The notes below the pieces were generated by a model. The model was not told the origin of the DNA. It was given only the letters and a program-made list of their open reading frames with translations, and did no database searches. DNA of 64,000 bases from Flavobacterium sinopsychrotolerans (GTDB taxonomy: Bacteria; Bacteroidota; Bacteroidia; Flavobacteriales; Flavobacteriaceae), in contig NZ_FODN01000001.1 of assembly GCF_900110375.1 (NCBI RefSeq), forward strand, positions 434,001-498,000. Direction: 5' to 3'. Positions 45,881-55,045 of this stretch are shown in pieces (the first letter of the stretch is position 1; every line of letters begins with the position of its first letter). Made by a program: the position numbers and the translations under genes.

Positions 45881-46387
45881 ATGGGACTATCTTCATTTTT
45901 TAAAAATCTATTTGGCTCAGCCAAAGAAACAGCCGGTGAATTAGCCGATAAAGCAGAAACTACTTTTGAACAAGCAAAAGAAGCAGCAGCACCATATCTT
46001 GAAAAAGCAGAAATATTTGCTGAGGAAACATTTGAGAAAGCAAAAGAAACAGCTACTCCCTATTTAGAAAAAGCTGAGAATTTTACTGAAGAAACATTAG
46101 ATAAAGTCAAAGAAACAGCTGCACCAATTATAAATAAAATAGAAGACTTTAGCGGTCATGCTAAAGAATCAGTTGCAGAGACTTCAGACAAAGCAGAAAA
46201 TTCTCTTGAAAATGCAGCCGAAACCGTAAAAGAAAAAGCAGAAACAACCGTTGATAAAGTAGAAGATTTAGCCAGTGAAGCTAAAACAACAGCTACTGAA
46301 ACTGCTGAAAAAGTAAGCTCATTTGCAGAAGACAGCAATGAAGAAGCTAAAGAAACTATAAATAAAATAGAAGAAGACGCTGATTAA
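45881..46387 (+). CDS. Amphipathic helical repeat protein (LEA / YtxH-like)
   Basis: A 168-residue low-complexity protein rich in Ala, Glu, Lys and Thr, with no signal peptide (MGLSSFFKNLFGSAKETAGE). About 11-residue units recur (APYLEKAEIFAEETFEKAKE, then TPYLEKAENFTEETLDKVKE), giving long amphipathic helices without Cys, Trp or His-rich sites. Such composition is shared by group-3 LEA proteins and YtxH-like stress proteins. Followed by a terminator. Role in stress or membrane protection is inference from composition. Confidence 0.75.
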   Translation: MGLSSFFKNLFGSAKETAGELADKAETTFEQAKEAAAPYLEKAEIFAEETFEKAKETATPYLEKAENFTEETLDKVKETAAPIINKIEDFSGHAKESVAETSDKAENSLENAAETVKEKAETTVDKVEDLASEAKTTATETAEKVSSFAEDSNEEAKETINKIEEDAD

Positions 46388-46430
46388 TTTATAAAAAAAT
46401 AATTTATTCGTATTTTTGCCTTTCAAACTT

Positions 46431-46456
46431 AACCTTCTCCTTTGAGAAGGTTTTTT
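46431..46456 (+). terminator. Terminator between the repeat protein and mscS
   Basis: AACCTTCTC at 46431-46439 pairs with GAGAAGGTT at 46444-46452 with a 4-base loop and a T tract. It overlaps a TTG that could otherwise be read as an upstream mscS start, which supports the ATG at 46469. Confidence 0.85.
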
Positions 46457-46468
46457 ATTATACAAAAA

Positions 46469-47314
46469 ATGAATTTAAATCCAGACCAACTTACTGATTA
46501 CGCCAATACTTTTCTAAAAATATTAATTGACTATTCCCCAAAATTGATTTCTGCATTTATTATTCTTTTTGCCGGACTTTATATCATTAGACTTATCAAT
46601 AGGTTCATAAGAAGAATAATGGTAAAAAGGAATTTAGATCCTACACTGACACGATTTCTCGCCGATATTTTACTTTGGGTATTAAGAGTAATTTTATTTG
46701 TATCTTTTATTTCCAAACTGGGAATTGAAACATCGTCATTTGTAGCCATCCTGGGAGCTATGGGACTTGCGGTAGGTTTATCACTTCAAGGTTCCTTATC
46801 TAATTTTGCTGGCGGAATGCTAATTATTCTCTTCAAACCGTTTCGAGTAAATGACACCATCGAAGCACAAGGAGTGATTGGAACTGTGAGCGAAATACAA
46901 ATATTTGTAACCAAATTAATTACAGCCAACAATCAAACTATTTTTGTCCCTAATGGTTCGCTATCTAATGGAAACATTATCAATTATTCAATGGAAAAAA
47001 TAAGAAGAGCTGATTTGACCATTGCTATCTCCTATGATACGAACATCAAAGAAGCCAAAGACATTATTACTGCCGTTTTAAAAAACAATCCAAAAGTATT
47101 GGAAACACCAGCTGCTGAAGTTTCTGTAAAAAACCTCACCGATAGTGCTATCCAATTAGCGGTAAGACCTTGGGCAACAAATGAAGATTTCTGGGGCGTC
47201 TATGCAGACACACTGCAAAATTGCAAACAAGCTTTTGATACGGCAGGAATTGTTATTCAGCCATTTGTAAAGGAGTCTTCTAAAAAGAACAATCCAACTG
47301 ATCCGAAATTATAG
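46469..47314 (+). CDS. mscS: MscS-family small-conductance mechanosensitive channel
   Basis: A 281-residue inner-membrane channel that opens under membrane tension to release solutes. Three N-terminal helices are followed by the pore helix region (AILGAMGLAVGLSLQGSLSN and FAGGMLIILFKPFRVNDTI) and the beta domain (VPNGSLSNGNIINYS). The size is close to E. coli MscS. The start at 46469 is ATG; a TTG 27 bases upstream lies in the terminator. Confidence 0.93.
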   Translation: MNLNPDQLTDYANTFLKILIDYSPKLISAFIILFAGLYIIRLINRFIRRIMVKRNLDPTLTRFLADILLWVLRVILFVSFISKLGIETSSFVAILGAMGLAVGLSLQGSLSNFAGGMLIILFKPFRVNDTIEAQGVIGTVSEIQIFVTKLITANNQTIFVPNGSLSNGNIINYSMEKIRRADLTIAISYDTNIKEAKDIITAVLKNNPKVLETPAAEVSVKNLTDSAIQLAVRPWATNEDFWGVYADTLQNCKQAFDTAGIVIQPFVKESSKKNNPTDPKL

Positions 47315-47339
47315 AGCTTCCATAAGTAAGAATTCCTAT

Positions 47340-48008
47340 TTACTTTTTTGGAGCGGTAATCATAAAATCTTTCAAATAATACGGTTCAAAATAAGCGACA
47401 TCAACAGTGTCGTTTATTTTGAATTTCTCATAACTCAAAGCGCTCATCTCCTTAGCCGAAGGATATTTTATATCTTCTAAGAAAACATAGTTGTCTTTAT
47501 TTAATACTGATTGGCACTTTTCCGCACAATCACCAACGAAATAAACTGTTCCCTGCAAATCTTCAAATGAATTTTCATCTATAATTTGGGCAAGAACTTC
47601 TCGTTTTTTTTCTAAAGTCGGACTGAAAATTGCACTGTACACTTCCATTCTTCGGGCATCAATCATTGGAATAATTAATCCGCTAGAAACAGTCACTTGT
47701 GATGCCAAAGCTTGTAAAGTATCCACCGCAATCAAGGGAATATCTAATGCATAACAGAGTCCTTTTGCTGCAGACACTCCTATTCGCAATCCGGTGTAAG
47801 AACCAGGACCTTGACTCACTGCGATGGCAGATAAATTATTGAGCGTAATTCCTGCTTCTTTTATAATCTCCTCAATAAAAACATGGAGTCGTTCCGCATG
47901 GGAATATCCTTCTTCTGCAATTTCTTTGCAAATTATCGTTTTTCCTTCTTTTGCAAGAGCAACAGAACAGTTCTTAGTTGCAGTTTCAATGTTTAGTATA
48001 TAGCCCAA
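47340..48008 (-). CDS. tsaB: tRNA threonylcarbamoyladenosine biosynthesis protein TsaB
   Basis: A 222-residue protein that works with TsaD and TsaE in the t6A modification of tRNA position 37. Motifs: ILNIETATKNCSVALAKEG at the N-terminus, AVSQGPGSYTGLRIGVSAAKG (about residue 65) and MIDARRMEVYSAIF. No ATG lies near the start, and TTG at 48006-48008 is the likely start codon, placing the conserved ILNIETAT directly after it. Downstream of the efflux pair, with a terminator between. Confidence 0.93.
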   Translation of the reverse strand: MGYILNIETATKNCSVALAKEGKTIICKEIAEEGYSHAERLHVFIEEIIKEAGITLNNLSAIAVSQGPGSYTGLRIGVSAAKGLCYALDIPLIAVDTLQALASQVTVSSGLIIPMIDARRMEVYSAIFSPTLEKKREVLAQIIDENSFEDLQGTVYFVGDCAEKCQSVLNKDNYVFLEDIKYPSAKEMSALSYEKFKINDTVDVAYFEPYYLKDFMITAPKK

Positions 48009-48027
48009 TTTCAGATTTTATTTTAAA

Positions 48028-48070
48028 TTAAAAATCACAACCACAAAATTAGATTTTATGATTGTGATTT
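48028..48070 (-). terminator. Terminator after the efflux adaptor gene
   Basis: On the minus strand AAATCACAA (48070-48062) pairs with TTGTGATTT (48040-48032) and a T-rich run follows. Confidence 0.7.
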
Positions 48071-48090
48071 CAAAATTGTTACGTTAAAGG

Positions 48091-49395
48091 TTACTTTTTA
48101 CTTTCTCCTTTTTCTTTATCTGTTTTTAATGCCACCTTATCTCCTGAATTCAAATCCTTAGCCACAGTTGAATAAGGTCCTGTAATGACAACATCTCCTT
48201 TTTTAAGACCAGTCAAAACTTCAATATTCGTATCGTCTTGAATGCCGGTTTTAATGATTCTGATTTTAGCCTTATCACCCACTTTTACAAAAACACACTC
48301 AAACTTCTTATCACTTTTAGGCGCCACTCCTTTTTGTTCTTCATTTGGATCAACAACTTTAATCTCTTTTACAGCCGCAGTATCTGATTTCACGACAACA
48401 GAGCTAATTGGCACAGACAAAACATTACTTTTTGTTTCTGTAATGATGTCAACAGTCGCAGTCATACCAGGTCTAAAAGGCGAATACGTGTCTGGTTTCC
48501 CTTCTAATAAATCTTGGTAGGATTCTTTAAGAATTCTTACCTTAACTTTAAAATTAGTTACTTGATCCGCAGTCAAAGCTGAACTCGCCGAATTTGAAAT
48601 ACTGGTTACAATTCCTTTGAATTGTTTTTTCAAATAGGCATCCACTTCCACATTCGCTTCGTCTCCCACTTTAATTTTTACAATATCATTTTCATTGACA
48701 TCGACTTCAACTTCCATGTTATTCAAGTTGGCCACTCTCAAAATTTCCGTACCCGTCATTTGTTGGGTACCCAAAACGCGCTCCCCTAATTCTACGTTTA
48801 ACATCGAAATAGTTCCATCTGCAGGTGCGTAAATTGTAGTACGCCCTAAGTTGTCTTTCGCTTCATTTACTGTTGCCGAAGCACTTTGAACATTAAAATA
48901 AGCTGTTTGTTTAGCCGCTTTAGCAACCTCAAAAGAAGCAACAGCTTTATCCCAATCCGATTTAGAAATAATTCCTTTTTCGAATAATGTTTTGTTTCTG
49001 TCGTAATTGGATTTTGATTCTCTGAAAGAAGCATCTGCTTGGCTTAAATTTGCTCTGGTTCCTGATAAGTTAGAAACCGAGCGGTTGTAACCAGAAGTAT
49101 ATAAATCTGGATTTATTTTTACCAATAAATCTCCTTTTTTTACCACTTGACCTTCTTTTACATTTAAAGAAATAATTTCTCCAGATACTTCTGATGAAAT
49201 TTTCACTTCAATTTCCGGTTGAATTTTCCCGGTAGCTGAAACCGTTTCTACAATAGTCGAAGGTAGAACTTGAGCGGTTTCAACTTCAGTTCCTTTATCT
49301 TTATTACCGATGACTCCAGATTTTGAAAGTATGATAAGACTTGCAATGATTACTACTGCACCACCTATTAAAATATAAATTGTTTTCTTTGACAT
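48091..49395 (-). CDS. MacA-type efflux periplasmic adaptor subunit
   Basis: A 434-residue membrane-fusion protein with one N-terminal membrane anchor (about residues 5-25), a lipoyl-like hairpin (ISLNVKEGQVVKKGDLLVKI and TIYAPADGTISML), a coiled-coil region and a beta-barrel with a periplasmic end. It bridges an inner-membrane pump and TolC. It lies 6 bases after tolC in the same operon, but no pump (MacB ABC permease or RND) is in the window. Confidence 0.9.
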   Translation of the reverse strand: MSKKTIYILIGGAVVIIASLIILSKSGVIGNKDKGTEVETAQVLPSTIVETVSATGKIQPEIEVKISSEVSGEIISLNVKEGQVVKKGDLLVKINPDLYTSGYNRSVSNLSGTRANLSQADASFRESKSNYDRNKTLFEKGIISKSDWDKAVASFEVAKAAKQTAYFNVQSASATVNEAKDNLGRTTIYAPADGTISMLNVELGERVLGTQQMTGTEILRVANLNNMEVEVDVNENDIVKIKVGDEANVEVDAYLKKQFKGIVTSISNSASSALTADQVTNFKVKVRILKESYQDLLEGKPDTYSPFRPGMTATVDIITETKSNVLSVPISSVVVKSDTAAVKEIKVVDPNEEQKGVAPKSDKKFECVFVKVGDKAKIRIIKTGIQDDTNIEVLTGLKKGDVVITGPYSTVAKDLNSGDKVALKTDKEKGESKK

Positions 49396-49401
49396 GATAA
49401 A

Positions 49402-50838
49402 TTAGTTTTTGATAAGAGGAATCCCAAAATAGAATTCTAATATTTTAATTTTAAATATATAATCGTATTTAGTTCTGAGAACTTCTGACTGCGCATTAGT
49501 AAGCAATGTTTGCGATTGATTAAAGTCAAACGAATTCATTAAACCCACCGCGTATTTTTCCTTGGCATAATCATATGCACCTTGTCTGGCTTCTAGTGCC
49601 ACAACTGATGATTCGTAAGCATTTAGTGCTCCTTTAGCATCGGCGAATGCTGTAAAAACGTTTCTTTGCAAATCTAAGTCTTGTTGCTCCAATGCAATTT
49701 TTGATCGTTCTAAACTTACTTTAGAACGCTCTACATTATTTCTCACAGAAAATCCATTAAAGATAGGAATCGACAATTGCGCTCCAAAGGAATGTCCTTT
49801 ATTATCACTAAATTGATCAAAGAAAGGCAGTGCTTTCCCTAATACGGGAGAAAAATTATTTTGCAAAACATTTTGATTTGTACCTTCCACATACCCAACT
49901 ACAGATGTAGGATTTGAAGTATTTGGTTGAAATCCCACAACTCTATCGCTATAACCGACCCTCGAACTAAAACTATAAAACCCTTGTAAAGTAGGTTGAA
50001 AAGCACCCTTGGCAATTGCTACATTTTTCTGTGCAATCTCTAAATTAGTTCTGGCAATTTTCAATTCAGTTCTTCCTTCCAAAGCTTTATCATAAATAGC
50101 ATTTGGTGTTTGTGCCAAAATATTATTTTCATCTTTAACATCGGTATCATCAACAACATCAAAATTTTCAAAGTCTTTCAACTGTAACAATTGAGCCAAA
50201 CTTAATTTTGAAATTAATAACGCATTGTCAGCAGCAATAACATTTTGATTGTTCAATGCTACAGTGGCTTTCACATCTAATAAATCTCCACGAGGAATTG
50301 ATCCTGCTTTTACTAATTCTTCAGAGCGTGCATATTGTTTTTCATTAATCCCTAACTGTTGCTTTTGCACTTTTAGATTCTCTTTATTGAAAAGTACTTG
50401 TAAGAAAGCGTTGGCAACATTCAATGCTATATCCTCCTGCATTTTCAATAATTGATACTTGGCGGCCACTATTGAAAGATTGGCTTTACGAAGGGTGTTC
50501 TGATTTTGTAATCCCTTATAAATATCGATTCCAACATTTGCTCCAGCAGAAGTAAACTGAGTAGTTTGATTTTGTAAAAGCCCGGTTGTAATATCCTGGT
50601 TCAAACCAATATTCCAAGAATGGGAAGCACTTGCGTTAAGAGAAGGAAGAAAATTTCCAACGGCGCCTTTTTTATCAATTAATGCGGTTTTTGAATCCAA
50701 TTCGGATTGCTTAATGGAAATGTTATTTTGTATGGCGTATTTCACACATTCCTCTAAGGTCCATTTTTTAGATTGTGCCTGAATTGTTACGCAACAAATT
50801 AGCATGGTAATTAAACTAAGAAAACTTCTTTTTTTCAT
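49402..50838 (-). CDS. TolC-family outer-membrane efflux protein
   Basis: A 478-residue exported protein with a signal peptide (KKRSFLSLITMLICCVTIQA) and the two TolC-type repeats with long coiled-coil helices (AIQNNISIKQSELDSK, NALLISKLSLAQLLQLKDF, RSKVSLERSKIALEQQDLDL). The start at 50838 is chosen because 11 upstream codons do not fit a signal peptide. First gene of a two-gene efflux operon with the MacA-type adaptor. Confidence 0.9.
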   Translation of the reverse strand: MKKRSFLSLITMLICCVTIQAQSKKWTLEECVKYAIQNNISIKQSELDSKTALIDKKGAVGNFLPSLNASASHSWNIGLNQDITTGLLQNQTTQFTSAGANVGIDIYKGLQNQNTLRKANLSIVAAKYQLLKMQEDIALNVANAFLQVLFNKENLKVQKQQLGINEKQYARSEELVKAGSIPRGDLLDVKATVALNNQNVIAADNALLISKLSLAQLLQLKDFENFDVVDDTDVKDENNILAQTPNAIYDKALEGRTELKIARTNLEIAQKNVAIAKGAFQPTLQGFYSFSSRVGYSDRVVGFQPNTSNPTSVVGYVEGTNQNVLQNNFSPVLGKALPFFDQFSDNKGHSFGAQLSIPIFNGFSVRNNVERSKVSLERSKIALEQQDLDLQRNVFTAFADAKGALNAYESSVVALEARQGAYDYAKEKYAVGLMNSFDFNQSQTLLTNAQSEVLRTKYDYIFKIKILEFYFGIPLIKN

Positions 50839-51032
50839 ATATTTTTGAATAAAAGCGCAGTATAGCTGCAAAACAAATTTAACTTTTTCTAATAAAAATC
50901 TATGAAATAAAATTAAAATATTTTACCCATAAATCAATTATAAAACAATTAGACATTAGAAATTAGCATTTGTTACAAAAATTCATAAAAAAAGAATTCT
51001 TTTGTTAATTTTGTTTTTTAAACTAAACTAAA

Positions 51033-52433
51033 ATGCACATTTTTTTTCGAATCCTACTTGGAATTCTCTTTGGTATATTTGCTTCAGGCTGTTCGTCTAC
51101 TAACAAGATCGCTACATTAAAACCGGAGCCGGACGATGCAACGCCTTTGGTTTACGAAAACATACCTTCGTATATAAATTTACCTATTAGTATCAAATTA
51201 AAAGATATTGAAAATCAAACCAATTCAGTACTAAGCGGACTAATTTACGAAGACAATACCATTGAAGATGATGACATAGAAATGAAAGTTTGGAAACAAG
51301 CACCAATAACCATTGTTACTGATAAAGGTGAAAAAATAAAAACTATTTTACCTTTAAAAGCGGTTATAAAATATAGAATCGGGACCAAAAAAATGGGAAT
51401 CGAAATGTATGATACCCGCGAATTCAATTTGGATGGAATTGTGACTTTACTCAGCGATGTCTCTTTGACAAATTGGAAACTAAATACAAAAACAGAACTA
51501 AAATCTTTGGAATGGAATGAAAGTCCAACAATGATGGTTTTTGGAAAAAATATACCGGTTACATATTTAATCAATCCAGGCGTAAAACTTTTCAAATCTA
51601 AAATTGAAAAGAAAATTGATGAAGCTATTGCAAAATCAATGGATTTTAAACCAAATGTTCTGGCTGCATTAGAGAAAATTTGCACTCCTTTTCTAATGAA
51701 CGACACCTATGAAAGTTGGCTTCGAATTGTGCCTGTTGAAATTTATTCTACTACTGCTAAACTAAAAAATGACACATTTGTTTTAGACATGGCAATGAAA
51801 TGCAATATGGAGACATTAATAGGCAAACAACCGGATTCTAAATTTAATACAAGCAAAATTGTTTTAAAATCAGTTACTAAAATACCCCAAGAAATTACTG
51901 CCAATATCGTTGCCGTTTCTACCTATCAGGAAGCCTCAAAAATAATGACCCGAAATTTTGCCGGGCAAGAATTTAGTTCCGGATCTAAGAAAGTAAGGGT
52001 TCTAAATGTGGCAATCTGGCACAAAAAAGGAAAAATGATAATCGCTTTAGATGTATTGGGCACTGTTAATGGAACTATCTATTTAGCCGGTTTCCCACAA
52101 TATAATGACAAAACCAAAGAAATCTATTTTGATCAGTTAGACTATGCTCTGGACACTAAAAACAAATTGATGCGAACAGCTAATTGGTTAGCACAAGGGT
52201 TGATTTTAAGAAAAATAGAGCAAAGTTGTCGGTACTCCATAAAAGCAAATCTTGAAGAAGGTCAAAAAAGCATGATGATGTATTTAAAAAACTATTCTCC
52301 TATGCAAGGTGTGTTTGTAAACGGAAAAATGGAAGACATTCAATTTCAAAGAATTCAATTGACCAATCAAGCTGTTATTGCTTTCATAAAAGTAAATGGA
52401 AACGTCAATGTATCCGTAAACGGATTAAAATAA
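51033..52433 (+). CDS. DUF4403 family lipoprotein
   Basis: A 466-residue lipoprotein (lipobox FASGC near residue 20) of DUF4403, a family of unknown role in Bacteroidota. The start YENIPSYINLPISIKLKDIE and repeated beta-strand regions fit the family. TAATTTTG at 51006-51013 resembles a -7 box, with TTG too far upstream. Convergent with the oxidase-linked gene cluster. Confidence 0.85.
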   Translation: MHIFFRILLGILFGIFASGCSSTNKIATLKPEPDDATPLVYENIPSYINLPISIKLKDIENQTNSVLSGLIYEDNTIEDDDIEMKVWKQAPITIVTDKGEKIKTILPLKAVIKYRIGTKKMGIEMYDTREFNLDGIVTLLSDVSLTNWKLNTKTELKSLEWNESPTMMVFGKNIPVTYLINPGVKLFKSKIEKKIDEAIAKSMDFKPNVLAALEKICTPFLMNDTYESWLRIVPVEIYSTTAKLKNDTFVLDMAMKCNMETLIGKQPDSKFNTSKIVLKSVTKIPQEITANIVAVSTYQEASKIMTRNFAGQEFSSGSKKVRVLNVAIWHKKGKMIIALDVLGTVNGTIYLAGFPQYNDKTKEIYFDQLDYALDTKNKLMRTANWLAQGLILRKIEQSCRYSIKANLEEGQKSMMMYLKNYSPMQGVFVNGKMEDIQFQRIQLTNQAVIAFIKVNGNVNVSVNGLK

Positions 52434-52459
52434 TTCGGATTGATAAAGCAGAGAAATGC

Positions 52460-52726
52460 TTAACTTGATTTATTCTTCTTCATTCGATAAATTGCATAAC
52501 CAATTCCTGCTACCAAGATGTATGGAATTACCATTAAGTAAACAATTCCGTCATTTACTGCTGCTGCCTGCGTTGCATTACCTTCACTGGTCAATGCAGC
52601 ACGACACATGGCACATTGTGCATTTGCAGATAGAGAAGAGAAACTTAAGACAAGAAGAAAGATGTAAATACTCAACTTCTTGAATGCAACATTCCCTTTA
52701 GAGCTTTTATTAGATTTAATATACAT
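52460..52726 (-). CDS. Small CxxC membrane protein of the oxidase cluster
   Basis: An 88-residue protein with a signal-like N-terminal helix ending near ANAQCAMCRAALTSEGNATQ, a CxxC motif just after it, and one C-terminal membrane helix (IVYLMVIPYILVAGIGYAIY) with a basic end. It overlaps DUF420 by 11 bases and is conserved in this position in Flavobacteria as I recall it. A thiol or copper role in oxidase assembly is suggested only by position and CxxC. Confidence 0.75.
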   Translation of the reverse strand: MYIKSNKSSKGNVAFKKLSIYIFLLVLSFSSLSANAQCAMCRAALTSEGNATQAAAVNDGIVYLMVIPYILVAGIGYAIYRMKKNKSS

Positions 52727-53258
52727 AATATGGTGATATCATTAAATAAACAACTACTCCGGTAACGGCAACATACAACCATATTGGGAAAGTGATTTTC
52801 GCAATCTTTTTATGCCTATCAAAATTTCCTGCTAATGCTCTCACAAAGGTAATTAAAACCATCGGAATGATAGCAATTGACAAAACAATATGGGTAACCA
52901 ATATAAAGAAATATACATATCGAATAATTCCTTCCCCACCAAATTTAGTAGAATCAGAAGTCATGTGATACGCAACATACATCACAAGGAAAGCAACAGA
53001 CAATGCAATTGCGCTCGTCATCAATCTTTCATGAAGTTTTCTTTTACCGTTCTTAATCGCGACTACAGCAGCGATAAGTAAAACGGCGGTAATTCCGTTT
53101 GTAGTAGCATAAATGGGAGGTAAAAAAGAAAGAGGTTCTACATTATATCCAAAATCTTTTAGCTTGACTCCAAAAAGAATAGCAACTGCAACTGGTATTA
53201 TGATGGACACCGCTATAATGAACGTATTGAATTTTTTTTCTAAAGAATTATTTTCCAT
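52716..53258 (-). CDS. DUF420 membrane protein
   Basis: A 180-residue protein with five predicted membrane helices and the DUF420 pattern (NGITAVLLIAAVVAIKNGKR, MTSAIALSVAFLVMYVAYH, HIVLSIAIIPMVLITFVRAL). DUF420 proteins recur near cytochrome oxidase genes. It follows the SCO gene by 2 bases. Inner-membrane oxidase accessory is inferred. Confidence 0.85.
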   Translation of the reverse strand: MENNSLEKKFNTFIIAVSIIIPVAVAILFGVKLKDFGYNVEPLSFLPPIYATTNGITAVLLIAAVVAIKNGKRKLHERLMTSAIALSVAFLVMYVAYHMTSDSTKFGGEGIIRYVYFFILVTHIVLSIAIIPMVLITFVRALAGNFDRHKKIAKITFPIWLYVAVTGVVVYLMISPYYVY

Positions 53259-53260
53259 TT

Positions 53261-53947
53261 TTATTCTTCTAATAAAATATTAATGTCTTGTTGAATGTTT
53301 CTTACTCCCTTTTTATCTAAACCGTCGTAATATAAAATCGGATTTCCAAATTCATCATTTCTACAACGAATATTTCCATTTTTATCAATCAAAGCAAATA
53401 ATCCTGAATGTTCGAAACCACCAGCTACTTTTTTATTTTCTCCTGCATAAAGATTAAAACCTTTGTTGGCTAAATTAAATATATACGCTTTATCGCCTGT
53501 AAGGAAATTCCAATTCAAGGATTTTACACCCAATAATTTCGCATGATCTTTTAACACTTGCGGATTATCATGTTCAGGATCGATCGTAATGGAAACAATC
53601 CCAAAATTAGGGTTTCCAAAAAACTTTTTTTCGATAAGAAGCATACTTTCATTCATTTTAGGACAAATCGTTGGACAGGTTGAAAAGAAAAACTCCAATA
53701 CATACACTTTACCTTTGTATGTTTCATTCGTTATTTTTTTATTGTCCTGATTTATTAATTCAAATTTAGGAGCTGGGCCAATCTTGATTAACTTATCCTC
53801 ATCTGCTGTCTTTGGATTCACCCTGTCGAGTCGTTCCCCCTGAACCACTTTGTCTTTTTTAATTCTTTCCACTATTTTTGGAACAGCATAAATTCCAAAA
53901 ATTAAAACGATAAAGGAAATTCCTATGTAAGATTTATTTTTAAACAT
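53261..53947 (-). CDS. SCO-family copper chaperone for cytochrome oxidase
   Basis: A 228-residue membrane-anchored thioredoxin-fold protein. One N-terminal helix (about 5-22) leads to a periplasmic domain with the copper motif FFFSTCPTICPKMNE (C91, C95) and the distant His in GGFEHSGLF (H180). SCO delivers copper to the CuA centre of subunit II. Follows the Cys-less SCO-like paralogue by 11 bases. Confidence 0.94.
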   Translation of the reverse strand: MFKNKSYIGISFIVLIFGIYAVPKIVERIKKDKVVQGERLDRVNPKTADEDKLIKIGPAPKFELINQDNKKITNETYKGKVYVLEFFFSTCPTICPKMNESMLLIEKKFFGNPNFGIVSITIDPEHDNPQVLKDHAKLLGVKSLNWNFLTGDKAYIFNLANKGFNLYAGENKKVAGGFEHSGLFALIDKNGNIRCRNDEFGNPILYYDGLDKKGVRNIQQDINILLEE

Positions 53948-53958
53948 AAAATATACAA

Positions 53959-54600
53959 TTAAATTTTTCTGGTAGCGTTATTGTTTTTTTTAAGAGCTGC
54001 ACGATATTCATAAAGAATAACCTTAAAATCATCCAGCATTTCATTGCTTAACTCAGCAGGATGGAATGTATTATAACCTTCTTTAGCATCTTTTACCGAT
54101 TTTCTACCACGAAGATTTCTTTTTTTGTCAATGATGTACACTTTAGGAGTTCCTAATTTATCATCTAATTTTTCCACCAATTTCAATTGGGAATAATACG
54201 AATTTATATCTTCAGGCGATGCAAATACAAAACGCCATTGTGCCACATCTGTAAAAGCAGACAAAGCATCAACAACTTTCTTAGCATCATTTTCAGTTCC
54301 AGTTGGACAAATCACAACAAACTGAACATCTTTGAATTCATGATACCGTTGATAAATTTTTTGATTTAAATTAAAAAAATTCCCTCTGTTTTTTAAAAGT
54401 TCTGTTCCGGAAAAACCAAGAATCGTTACTTTTCCATCCAAACTAACTTTTTTACCATCTAAAGATTGCCAATTTCCAAAATCAGCAGTATTTGGAGTTA
54501 TAGTCGGCAATTTAGTAAACCCGTTTACACCAGAAGCAAAAAAGAGATATGCAACTATGGGCAAAATAAAAAGAACAAAGAGGACAATATTTTTTTTCAT
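53959..54600 (-). CDS. SCO/TlpA-like protein lacking the copper cysteines
   Basis: A 213-residue exported protein with a signal/anchor and a thioredoxin-like fold. Where SCO has CxxxC it reads TILGFSGTELLKNRGNFFNL, so both cysteines are gone. There is one Cys (VICPTG), not in the metal-site position. The rest (WRFVFASPEDINSYYSQLKL, TPKVYIIDKKRNLRG) keeps the fold. It lies directly upstream of true SCO, so it may be a scaffold or a regulator of it. The start at 54600 is ATG; 8 upstream codons do not fit. Confidence 0.78.
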   Translation of the reverse strand: MKKNIVLFVLFILPIVAYLFFASGVNGFTKLPTITPNTADFGNWQSLDGKKVSLDGKVTILGFSGTELLKNRGNFFNLNQKIYQRYHEFKDVQFVVICPTGTENDAKKVVDALSAFTDVAQWRFVFASPEDINSYYSQLKLVEKLDDKLGTPKVYIIDKKRNLRGRKSVKDAKEGYNTFHPAELSNEMLDDFKVILYEYRAALKKNNNATRKI

Positions 54601-54625
54601 TACACTATTATTATTGAAGTACAAA

Positions 54626-54652
54626 AATAAAAAAAGGTACGCAATGCGTACC
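54626..54652 (-). terminator. Terminator between COX IV-like and SCO-like genes
   Basis: The minus strand forms GGTACGCATTGCGTACC, a palindromic stem, followed by a T tract (54635-54626). It ends the ctaB-to-COX IV transcript and separates the SCO group. Confidence 0.85.
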
Positions 54653-54674
54653 CTCTTTTTGAATTAATATCTTG

Positions 54675-55025
54675 TTAAAAATTCCATTTAATAGTAGAAT
54701 TTTTAAAAACCTCATAAATATAATCCCCTTCGGTCAAAAGAATAAAGAGTATATACAATATCAGAAAAATTAATGGATAAACAACCGCACTTCTTAAACT
54801 ACTCTTCTCGCCTTCCATGTGCATAAATGCCCACACAATATAATAGGCTTTGTAAATCGTAAGAGCATAAAAAATCCAATTAAGTAAATTCATACCTAAA
54901 AAATTGTTCATGTGAAGAAATTCGGGTTTCAAAATCCCTAAAAAAACTTCTATTATTGTAACGGCAGACAATATTCCGAAAACTTTCCAGATTCTACCTG
55001 TATTAGATACGTGTACGTGTGACAT
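54675..55025 (-). CDS. Cytochrome c oxidase subunit IV-family protein
   Basis: A 116-residue membrane protein with three predicted helices and the prokaryotic COX4 pattern (KVFGILSAVTIIEVFLGI, YKAYYIVWAFMHMEGEK, YPLIFLILYILFILLTEGDY). The start at 55025 is ATG; the 26 upstream codons lie inside the preceding gene. Completes the oxidase subunits with the two subunit III genes. Confidence 0.88.
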   Translation of the reverse strand: MSHVHVSNTGRIWKVFGILSAVTIIEVFLGILKPEFLHMNNFLGMNLLNWIFYALTIYKAYYIVWAFMHMEGEKSSLRSAVVYPLIFLILYILFILLTEGDYIYEVFKNSTIKWNF

Positions 55026-55045
55026 GATATTACTTTTTTTGAAAA

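Noticed and set aside
52456..52683. Plus-strand ORF of 75 aa
   Set aside because: Antisense to the CxxC membrane protein gene, which has a signal peptide and conserved position.
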